Part shown: positions 7,861-15,148 of the stretch, piece after piece
Layout: every line of letters starts with the position of its first letter
How positions within the stretch are numbered: position 1 is the stretch's first letter
Assembly: GCF_004514425.2 (NCBI RefSeq)
Contig: NZ_MYFN02000001.1
Location: forward strand, 1 to 64,000
Length of the DNA stretch: 64,000 nucleotides
Direction: 5' to 3'
Source: Shinella sumterensis
Lineage (GTDB): Bacteria > Pseudomonadota > Alphaproteobacteria > Rhizobiales > Rhizobiaceae
The notes under the pieces: generated by a model
What the model saw: only the letters and a program-made list of their open reading frames with translations
What the model was told of the DNA's origin: nothing
Database searches by the model: none
Program-made: the position numbers and the translations under genes

Positions 7861-9216
7861 ATGACCCCTCGCTCGATCGCGCAGCTTTCGGTTCTTCTCC
7901 AGTCGGGTGCGCTCGACCCGGTCGATCTCGTGGAGGAAACGCTCGCCGCCATTGCCGGCCACCCGGACCAGACCATCTTCACGACGGTGCTGGCCCAGCG
8001 CGCGCGAATGGAGGTAGCGGCCTCCCGCAAGCGGCTGGCGGAAGGCCGTTCGCGCGGCGTTCTCGAAGGCGTGCCGCTCGCCTGGAAGGATCTTTTCGAC
8101 ATCGAGGGCCTGCCGACCACCGCCGGCTCCCGTGTGCTTAAGGACAGCGCGCCCGCCAGACAGGACGCGGCCGTGGTGCGTGCGCTTGCCGATGCCGGCA
8201 TGGTGAGCGTCGGACGGGTCAACATGAGCGAGTTTGCCTTCTCCGGCCTCGGCATCAACCCGACGTTCGGCACGCCGCGCAATCCGGCTTCGCCGCAGGG
8301 TGAGCACCGTATTCCGGGCGGCTCGTCGTCCGGCTCCGGCGTTGCGGTCGCCGCCGGGCTTGTGCCCGTCTCCATCGGCACGGATACGGGCGGATCGGTG
8401 CGCATTCCCGCCGCCTTCAACGGCGTCGTCGGCTACAAGGCGACGCGCGGGCGCTACGCGATGGATGGGGTCTTTCCGCTGGCAAGGAGCCTGGATTCGT
8501 TAGGGCCGCTCTGCCATACCGTGCAGGATGCGGTCTGGATCGATGCGGCGATGCGCGGCGCGCCGGCCGCCGGTGTCTTGAAGCGCGTGGCGGTTTCCGA
8601 CCTCTCCTTCGTCGTCCCGGAGACCGTGATGTTCGACGGCGCGGAACCAGAGGTCGTCACGGCTTTCGAGGCGGCCGTCGAGCGGCTGGCGAAGGCGGGT
8701 GCCCGCGTCCGTCGCGAAGCCTTTCCGGAATTCGCCGCCATCTTCGACCTGATGGCCAGGCACGGTGCGCTGGTAACCGCCGAGGCCTATGTGCTTCACC
8801 GCGAGCGCATCACGGGCGCGGCGGCGGCTGACATGGACCCGCGCGTCGTCAAGCGCACGCTCATGGGTGAGAAGATTTCCCTCGCCGACTATATCGCGAC
8901 GCTTGAAGCGCGCGAAAGGCTGATGGCGTCGTTTACGGCTCGCCTCGGCCCTGGCGATTTCCTCATCAGCCCGACGCTTCCTCATGTCGCGCCGGCAGTT
9001 CAGCCCCTGCTCGACGATGAAGACTTGTTCTTCGCGACGAATGCCAAAACGTTGCGCAACACGCTGATCGGCAATTTCCTCGACGTCTGCGGCGTTTCCC
9101 TGCCATGCGGCACGGGCGCGGCCGGCATGCCGGTGGGCCTCCTCGTCTCGGGCCCGAAGGATAGCGACGACGCCCTCCTTGCGGTGGCGGGTGCCGTGGA
9201 AAGCCTGCTTGGCTGA
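7861..9216 (+). CDS. amidase (amidase-signature family)
   Basis: A 451-residue amidase-signature hydrolase with the complete Ser-cisSer-Lys triad: Lys76 (in AWKDLFD), Ser155 (in PGGSSSGSG) and Ser179 (in GTDTGGSVRIP). The spacing and length are normal. It cleaves a carboxamide to acid and ammonia, or a related bond; the substrate is not deducible. It starts 2 bases after the previous stop and is the last gene of the operon, so it probably completes degradation of the compound taken up by the PotD-like system. Confidence 0.9.
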   Translation: MTPRSIAQLSVLLQSGALDPVDLVEETLAAIAGHPDQTIFTTVLAQRARMEVAASRKRLAEGRSRGVLEGVPLAWKDLFDIEGLPTTAGSRVLKDSAPARQDAAVVRALADAGMVSVGRVNMSEFAFSGLGINPTFGTPRNPASPQGEHRIPGGSSSGSGVAVAAGLVPVSIGTDTGGSVRIPAAFNGVVGYKATRGRYAMDGVFPLARSLDSLGPLCHTVQDAVWIDAAMRGAPAAGVLKRVAVSDLSFVVPETVMFDGAEPEVVTAFEAAVERLAKAGARVRREAFPEFAAIFDLMARHGALVTAEAYVLHRERITGAAAADMDPRVVKRTLMGEKISLADYIATLEARERLMASFTARLGPGDFLISPTLPHVAPAVQPLLDDEDLFFATNAKTLRNTLIGNFLDVCGVSLPCGTGAAGMPVGLLVSGPKDSDDALLAVAGAVESLLG

Positions 9217-9472
9217 CAATTGCGCCGCCGGTTTCGGGTAAAGCCTTTCCGATTCAGCGCGTTCGTGCCATCCGGGGTAAAAATCCGCGGCCGGGCCTTC
9301 CCCTTACGTGAGGGATGTGCCGTTCTGGCCTTTCCAAACACGCTTCGGGCCTTACATTGAGCAATGAACGGCTTTGCGGCTGTCAGGGCTTGGATGCCGA
9401 CCCGTGACGTCGGGCCGGTGGTGATGTGAGGCGCATCTGGGTGTTGTTTGCGTTTTGCCGACGGAGGATTTG

Positions 9473-11641
9473 ATGCACGCAAACGGTGTTGACCTCGATA
9501 GCTGCGCGCGCGAACCCATCCACGTTCCCGGATCGGTCCAGCCGCATGGCGCGCTGCTCGTGCTCGATCCCGCCGATCTCCGCATTCTGCAGGTTTCCGC
9601 GAATGTCGCCGACATCGCCGGTACGGATGCAGCCGGCATTGCCGCGGTGCTTTCGCCCGAGCTTGCCGCTTGGAAGGCGTCGGGATCTCTCCCGGCGCGC
9701 CTCGCTGCGCCCGGCTATCCGCTCGATATCGCCGTGCATCTTCATGATGGCCGCGTCATCGTGGAGCTGGAGCGGGCCGCATCGGAAGCGATGGACGATC
9801 CGTTCGCGCGGCTGACCGCATTCGCGCAACAGATGGCCGGCAACATCGAACTGGGCGACGCGCTTTCGGCTGCGGCCCGGCTGATCGTCCAGCTCTCGAA
9901 CTTCGACCGTGCGCTCGTCTACCGGTTCGATGCGGACTGGAACGGCCACGTCGTCGCGGAAGCCGGCAACGGCACGCTGCCGTCCTATCTGGATCTGCGC
10001 TTCCCGGCGGGCGACATCCCCGCCCAGGCGCGCGACCTCTATCGTCTCAATCCCTTGCGCCTGATCCCGGACGCCGACTATACGCCCGTGCCCTTGCTCG
10101 CCCTGGACGAGGAGCAGGGCCTGGCGCCGGTCGACATGACGTTCACGCAGATTCGCAGCGTGTCGCCCGTCCACCTCGAATATATGCGCAACATGGGCAC
10201 GCTGTCGTCCATGTCCATATCGATCCTGATCGACGGCCGGTTATGGGGCCTGCTCGCCTGCCATAGCCGCCAGCCGCATATCGTTCCGGTCCGGGTGCGC
10301 GACGCCTGCAATTTCGTCGCTCAAAGCCTTGCGATGCAGATCGGTGCTGCCTCGCGTGCGCAAACGGCGGCCATCGGCGTCGAGCTCGGGCGGCTGCATA
10401 CGAAGCTCCTGGCATCCATGGCCGATGCGGACCGCTGGGACGACGGGCTGGCGAATGCGTCCGACACTCTGCTGGCCCTCACACGCGCGTCCGGTGCGGC
10501 GATCCTCTCGCAGAACGGCTTCTCGCGGGTGGGAGATGCGCCGGACGAGGAGGCGGTGCGCCGGCTGACGCAATGGCTGTCCGAAAACGGCATCGCATCC
10601 GATGTCTATGCGACGGACTGCCTGGCTGCCGCCGGTTTCGACGACAGGAGCGTGACGGAGACCGCCTGCGGCATTCTCGCGTGCCGCATCTCCGAAAGCG
10701 ATGACAATTGGCTCGTCTGGTTCCGGCCGGAGGTCATCCGAACCGTCACCTGGGGCGGCGATCCGCACAAGGTGGTGCGCGAAAGCGGCCGGATCCATCC
10801 GCGCAAGTCTTTCGAGGCATGGCGGGAAAGCGTACGTGACAGGAGTGCGCCCTGGCATGAGGCGGAGATCGGCGCGGCACATGATCTTCGTGCCTCCATT
10901 GTCGAGATCGTCCTGAAGAAGGCCGAGCAATTGGCGCGGCTTGCGGCCGACCTGCAGAAATCCAACAAGGAGTTGGAGGCGTTCTCCTATTCGATCTCCC
11001 ATGATCTTCGCGCGCCGTTCCGGCACATCGTCGGTTTCTCGCAGCTCCTGACCGAGCGCGAGAAAAATCTCGACGAGCGTTCGCGCCATTATCTCAAGAT
11101 GATATCGGACTCGGCGCTGGCTGCCGGCGAACTGGTCGATGACCTCCTGACATTCTCCCATCTCGGACGGGCGACGCTGGCGAGCGGCAAGGTCGATATG
11201 AACAAACTCGTCGAGGAAGTGCGGCTGGGCCTGGCCGAAGATATCAAGGACCGCGCTATCGAATGGCGGGTCGGGGATCTGCCGATGACACGGGGCGACG
11301 GCGCACTGTTGCGTCAGGTCTGGCACAACATGATCGAAAACGCCGTGAAGTACACCCGCCCGCGCGCGCCCGCGCGCATCGACATATCGGGCGAGCCCGT
11401 TGATGGCGGCCTTTTATACCGGGTGCAGGACAATGGCGTCGGCTTCGACATGGCTTATAAGGCAAAGCTCTTCGGTGTCTTCCAGCGCCTTCAGCGCAGC
11501 GAGGATTTCGAGGGAACCGGTATCGGTCTTGCACTTGTCAAACGCATCGTGGAAAGGCATGGCGGCAGCGTTGATGCCACGGGTACGGTCGATGGCGGCG
11601 CCTGCTTCACTTTTTTCCTGCCCGTTCTACCGGAGGAGTAA
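9473..11641 (+). CDS. bphP: bacteriophytochrome histidine kinase (Agp1-like)
   Basis: A biliverdin photoreceptor kinase of 722 residues. The N-terminal PAS has the chromophore Cys11 directly before AREPIHVPGSVQPHG. The GAF domain has RFPAGDIPAQARDLY (PAGDIP where most family members have PASDIP), and the PHY domain has SPVHLEYMRNMG and the tongue region. A classical HisKA domain follows with His510 in SISHDLRAPFRH, then an ATPase with NMIENAVKY, DNGVGF and GTGIGLALVKR. The ATG at 9473 follows ACGGAGG. The response regulator gene starts 3 bases later, the same arrangement as Agp1 and its regulator in Agrobacterium. Confidence 0.93.
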   Translation: MHANGVDLDSCAREPIHVPGSVQPHGALLVLDPADLRILQVSANVADIAGTDAAGIAAVLSPELAAWKASGSLPARLAAPGYPLDIAVHLHDGRVIVELERAASEAMDDPFARLTAFAQQMAGNIELGDALSAAARLIVQLSNFDRALVYRFDADWNGHVVAEAGNGTLPSYLDLRFPAGDIPAQARDLYRLNPLRLIPDADYTPVPLLALDEEQGLAPVDMTFTQIRSVSPVHLEYMRNMGTLSSMSISILIDGRLWGLLACHSRQPHIVPVRVRDACNFVAQSLAMQIGAASRAQTAAIGVELGRLHTKLLASMADADRWDDGLANASDTLLALTRASGAAILSQNGFSRVGDAPDEEAVRRLTQWLSENGIASDVYATDCLAAAGFDDRSVTETACGILACRISESDDNWLVWFRPEVIRTVTWGGDPHKVVRESGRIHPRKSFEAWRESVRDRSAPWHEAEIGAAHDLRASIVEIVLKKAEQLARLAADLQKSNKELEAFSYSISHDLRAPFRHIVGFSQLLTEREKNLDERSRHYLKMISDSALAAGELVDDLLTFSHLGRATLASGKVDMNKLVEEVRLGLAEDIKDRAIEWRVGDLPMTRGDGALLRQVWHNMIENAVKYTRPRAPARIDISGEPVDGGLLYRVQDNGVGFDMAYKAKLFGVFQRLQRSEDFEGTGIGLALVKRIVERHGGSVDATGTVDGGACFTFFLPVLPEE

Positions 11642-11644
11642 CGC

Positions 11645-12103
11645 GTGTCCGACCTGAGGCCCATCTTGCTGGTGGAAGACAATCCCCGAGACCTCGAATT
11701 GACCTTGACGGCCCTGGAGAAGTGTCAGATCGCCAACGACATCATCATTGCGCGCGACGGCGCCGAGGCGCTCGATTTCCTGAACCAGGACGGGGCATTC
11801 GCCACGCGCGAACCGGGCGACCCTGCCGTGGTGCTGCTGGACCTCAAGCTGCCCAAGGTGGACGGATTGGAGGTGCTGGCCAAGGTGAAGGGCGATCGGA
11901 ACCTGCGCCACATTCCCATCGTTATGCTGACGTCCTCTCGCGAAGAGCAGGACCTCGTCAACAGTTACGAACTCGGCGTGAACGCCTTTGTCGTGAAGCC
12001 GGTCGAGTTCAGCCAGTTTTTCAAGGCGATCCAGGACCTCGGCGTGTTCTGGGCGCTGCTCAACGAGCCCCCGCCGAAGTCCCGGCAACGTGGCGGGAGC
12101 TGA
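11645..12103 (+). CDS. single-domain response regulator, phytochrome partner (Rcp1-like)
   Basis: A 152-residue stand-alone receiver with acidic pocket LLVEDN, phosphoacceptor in LLDLKLPKVDG, the Thr/Ser of MLTSS and the Lys of VVKPVEF. The insertion after the second helix and the C-terminal FWALLNE are typical of the Rcp1 regulators paired with phytochromes. GTG start 3 bases after the phytochrome stop. It has no output domain, so it likely relays phosphate or regulates by binding. Confidence 0.9.
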   Translation: MSDLRPILLVEDNPRDLELTLTALEKCQIANDIIIARDGAEALDFLNQDGAFATREPGDPAVVLLDLKLPKVDGLEVLAKVKGDRNLRHIPIVMLTSSREEQDLVNSYELGVNAFVVKPVEFSQFFKAIQDLGVFWALLNEPPPKSRQRGGS

Positions 12104-12104
12104 T

Positions 12105-13106
12105 ATGGATTGCATGCCCAAGATTCTTCTTCTGGAAGACAGTGCCGTCGATGCCGAACTGATCGAAGCCCAGCTCGAAGGTCTGGAGGGGACGGTGACC
12201 CTGACCCGGGTCGCGACGCGGGCGGCGTATGAGGCCGCGCTCGCGCGCGAGAGCTTCGATATCATTCTCTCCGATTTTTCCCTGCCGGACTTTGACGGCA
12301 TGGCCGCGCTCGATGTCGCGCTGTCGGCCGCGCCCGGTGCGCCGTTCATCTTCGTGTCTGGGGTGCTTGGCGAAGAGGCGGCGATTGCGGCCTTCCGCAA
12401 GGGCGCGACCGATTATGTCCTCAAGCAACGCCTGGTGCGCCTGCCGGCGGCCGTCACGCGGGCGCTGAACGAGGCGCGCGAACGGGACACGCGCAAGCGG
12501 ATCGAACAACAGAAGGATTTGCTGGTCCGTGAACTCAGCCACCGCGTCAAGAACAACCTCGCCGTCGTCCTGTCGCTGATCCGCCGTACCGGTCGAAACT
12601 GCGCCACCGTCGCCGAGTTCGAGGCGAAGCTTGTTGCCCGTGTCCGCGCCATGGCAGATGCCCACGAGCTTCTTTTCGAAGGCAACTGGGATGAGACCGA
12701 GCTTCTCAACGTCTTCCGCAGGGCGGTACGCCCCTACAACGCCGATCTGTCACGCTTTGATTTCGGCCGTCACGATCTCGTTCGGCTCGATCCGAAGGCC
12801 GCGCTTTCGATCGGCATGGTGGTCAGCGAACTCGTCACAAACGCAGCGAAATACGGGGCTCTGACGAATGATCAGGGGCGTGTGGCGATCGAGTGGTTCG
12901 TCCAGCAGGACACGAATTCAGGCGCTATTCTGCACTTCACATGGTCCGAAAGCGGCGGGCCAAGTGTTGCGACGCCTGACGGCGAGGGCTTCGGCACGCA
13001 GCTGATCAAGACCAATATCGAATATGAACTCGAGGGTCAGGCAAGGCTCGACTACAAGGATCAGGGCTTTGCGGCGGAGATCAGCATTCCGCTTCCCGTG
13101 ACCTAG
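12105..13106 (+). CDS. receiver - HWE/HisKA_2 histidine kinase
   Basis: A 333-residue protein with an N-terminal receiver (LLLEDSAVDAEL, phosphoacceptor in LSDFSLPDFDG, FVSG, YVLKQRL) fused to a HisKA_2/HWE kinase: ELSHRVKNNLAVVLSL with the phospho-His, and SELVTNAAKYGAL as the N box. There is no membrane segment. It starts 2 bases after the phytochrome regulator, so the light signal may pass from the phytochrome to its regulator or to this receiver-kinase. An alternative ATG lies at 12114. Confidence 0.9.
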   Translation: MDCMPKILLLEDSAVDAELIEAQLEGLEGTVTLTRVATRAAYEAALARESFDIILSDFSLPDFDGMAALDVALSAAPGAPFIFVSGVLGEEAAIAAFRKGATDYVLKQRLVRLPAAVTRALNEARERDTRKRIEQQKDLLVRELSHRVKNNLAVVLSLIRRTGRNCATVAEFEAKLVARVRAMADAHELLFEGNWDETELLNVFRRAVRPYNADLSRFDFGRHDLVRLDPKAALSIGMVVSELVTNAAKYGALTNDQGRVAIEWFVQQDTNSGAILHFTWSESGGPSVATPDGEGFGTQLIKTNIEYELEGQARLDYKDQGFAAEISIPLPVT

Positions 13107-13209
13107 AGCATTTCCAGCCGGAGCGAAGTCGCTTCGGCGTCGGATAATGCGGTAAAAACAGGGATCTAGAGCATTTCCGGTGAACCGGAGTTTACCGGAA
13201 ATGCTCTAG
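13107..13209. repeat. intergenic palindromic element, rhizobial AGAGCATTTCC type
   Basis: The core is a perfect 16-bp inverted repeat, CTAGAGCATTTCCGGT at 13166-13181 with its complement at 13194-13209, 12 bases apart. A second degenerate AGAGCATTTCC copy followed by CGGATAATGCGG lies at 13107-13152. Similar short elements are scattered between genes in rhizobial genomes. Here it lies between two convergent genes and may also act as a bidirectional terminator. Confidence 0.7.
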
Positions 13210-13577
13210 GATGCCTTGTCGATCTGCTCCAACAGGCGGCGATGCAGGAGGCTGAGGTCGCAGGGCTTTGGCAGGAGCACGACATTGCTGAGATCCGCCT
13301 GCGTTTCCGGAAGTTCGGCATAGCCCGAGCAGACGACGAGCGGGGTGCCTGCCTTGTCCAGTTGTTCGATGACGGGATAGGAGTAGACCCCGCGCAAATT
13401 GAGATCCAGAACGGCAGCGTCGATGCCTTCGGAGACCGCTCGCAAAGCCTGCTCGACGCTGGACACGGGACCGACGACCCTCGCACCGAGGTCGGTGAAG
13501 AAGTCCTCCAGGTCGAGAGCCAGGAGCGGGTCGTCCTCCAGAATGAGGACGCGCTTGTTTTCAAATCCGTTGTTCAC
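13206..13577 (-). CDS. single-domain response regulator
   Basis: A 123-residue receiver (LILEDDPLLALDLEDFF, phosphoacceptor in AVLDLNLRGVYSYP, VVCSGYAELP, LPKPCD). It resembles the receiver fused to the C-terminus of the HWE phytochrome at 15132 (same LILED-AxDLE start and DxNL site), a type commonly phosphorylated by HWE kinases. It is transcribed against its neighbours, with its 3' end inside the palindromic element. Confidence 0.88.
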   Translation of the reverse strand: MNNGFENKRVLILEDDPLLALDLEDFFTDLGARVVGPVSSVEQALRAVSEGIDAAVLDLNLRGVYSYPVIEQLDKAGTPLVVCSGYAELPETQADLSNVVLLPKPCDLSLLHRRLLEQIDKAS

Positions 13578-13600
13578 TTGATATTCCGATATTTCCTGTT

Positions 13601-13614
13601 AGCGAGCGCTCGCT
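13601..13614. promoter_or_regulatory. 14-bp perfect palindrome in divergent intergenic region
   Basis: AGCGAGCGCTCGCT is a perfect dyad lying 24 bases upstream of the lone receiver gene (- strand) and about 130 bases upstream of the PAS-gene remnant (+ strand). It could be an operator; no regulator can be named. Confidence 0.35.
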
Positions 13615-13742
13615 GTAAGTAGAGCCTTGTCGGCCTTGTTCAATATCGGCAGCAAAGTTGTTTCGGTGGGAGCTGAGCACCGTTGGCAATTGGCGGCCGG
13701 CTCCTATGTTATGCAAGCGTTGCACCGAAGGCGGATTTTTGA

Positions 13743-14502
13743 GTGGATTTGAAAGCGTTGTCCCGAGACGAACTCGAACGCGAGGTCGTTCGTCTTCGCG
13801 CGTTGGGGACGGAGGCGGAAGCCGATACGGCCGAGGGCGCCATGCTGCGCGCGCAGGCGCGATACCGCGCGCTGTTCGAGGCGATCGACGACGGTTTCTG
13901 CATTATCGGCTTCATCGACGGGCCGGAAGGTCCCATGAGCGACTATGTGCATGTGGAGGCCAATTCCGGCTACGAGCGCCACACCGGTATCCCCGATATC
14001 GTCGGCAAGCGCCTCCGTGAAATCGAGCCCGCCAATGCGGATATCTGGCTGGAGCTGTATGGGGGTGTCCTGCGCACCGGACGGGCGGTTCGTTTCGAAC
14101 AGGAATTCAAGGCGGTCGGCCGCTTCATCGAAGTGTCAGCAACCCGTATCGAGCCTGAAAGCCTCTGCCAGGTCGCGGTCCTGTTCCGTGACGTGACCGC
14201 GCGCAAGCTTGCCGAGGCGGCCCTGCGCGAGAGCGAGAGCCGTGCGCGCTACAACATACAGCGTGTCCAGCTCGCGATGGCCGCGGGTGCCATCATAGGC
14301 ACATGGTTCTGGGACGTTCCTTCGGACCGCTTCACGGTCGATGAGGGTTTCGCCGAGGCTTTCGGGTTTGATCCGCAGAAAGGCCGAAGCGGCTTTGAAC
14401 CACGGCCATCTGGAGCGCGGCATGCAGGTGGTGACGAAACCGTTTCCCTCTGAAACCCTCGCACGCCGTGTTAAGGACCTTATCGGCGGCGCGGCGGCGT
14501 AG
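13743..14502 (+). pseudogene. PAS-domain hybrid histidine kinase, large internal deletion
   Basis: From a GTG start, residues 1-160 form a PAS domain (ARYRALFEAIDDGFCIIGF, VLFRDVTARKLAEAALRE) followed by the start of a second PAS (GTWFWDVPSDRFTVDEGFAEAFGFDP). Around base 14380 the sense reading changes frame. The other frame encodes AEAALNHGHLERGMQVVTKPF and ends at TAG 14500-14502, which matches the last 40 residues of a receiver domain (compare the end of the hybrid kinase at 19776). The kinase core between them is missing. The original frame stops at 14453. A deletion joining PAS to receiver with a frame change explains this. Confidence 0.8.
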
Positions 14503-14590
14503 CCGTCCGTCAGTTGTCCAGATCCGATTCCAACACTGCCATGCCGCGATGGAACGCGACATGGCGCCTGAATTCGAACGACCGAGGCAC

Positions 14591-15148
14591 ATGGCTTACA
14601 GCGAACGACGCTTTGAACTGAGAGACCGGACACGCGATGGCCACGAGCGGCTGGACGCGGCCATTGGCGCGTTTGACAGCGTGCAAAGCTATGGCCGCTA
14701 TGTCGGCTTTCTCGGCACATTCCGAGCCACGATGGATGACCAGCTGGCAGGTGTCGCCTGGCCCGCTCAGTGGCGTTGGCGACCCACCATGGTCTCGGCA
14801 GCGTTGGCTCAGGATGCGCACGATCTGGGGCTGGAGGTCGCCCGGTCGATGAAGGTGGTGATCGACCTCGGCGATCCAAGTGCCCTGCTCGGTGCCCTTT
14901 ATGTGCTTGAGGGATCGACCCTCGGTGCGCGCGTTTTACGGCAGCGCGCTGCGGACCTTGGCATGACTGGCGGATACGGGGCGAGACATCTGTCCCTTAT
15001 GTCAAATGATATAGCGCAGTGGCAGTCGTTCCTAGTATTGTTGGACGACGCAGGCGATTTCGATATGGACCGCGCGGCCGCGACGGCCAATGAGGTCTTT
15101 GCCCTTGCCTTGCGATGCTTTGAAAGTGGTCGTGTTGTCTACCAGTGA
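14591..15148 (+). CDS. bphO: biliverdin-forming heme oxygenase (BphO/HmuO-type)
   Basis: A heme oxygenase-like protein (185 residues) with the proximal-His region ELRDRTRDGHERLD (His18) and the distal-helix region GALYVLEGSTLGARVL. It would cleave heme to biliverdin, the chromophore of the phytochromes at 9473 and 15132. The ATG at 14591 follows CGAGG at good spacing and fits the family N-terminus; earlier in-frame ATGs at 14549 and 14561 add non-conserved residues. The 3' end overlaps the next gene's likely start, as in other bphO-bphP pairs. Confidence 0.87.
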   Translation: MAYSERRFELRDRTRDGHERLDAAIGAFDSVQSYGRYVGFLGTFRATMDDQLAGVAWPAQWRWRPTMVSAALAQDAHDLGLEVARSMKVVIDLGDPSALLGALYVLEGSTLGARVLRQRAADLGMTGGYGARHLSLMSNDIAQWQSFLVLLDDAGDFDMDRAAATANEVFALALRCFESGRVVYQ

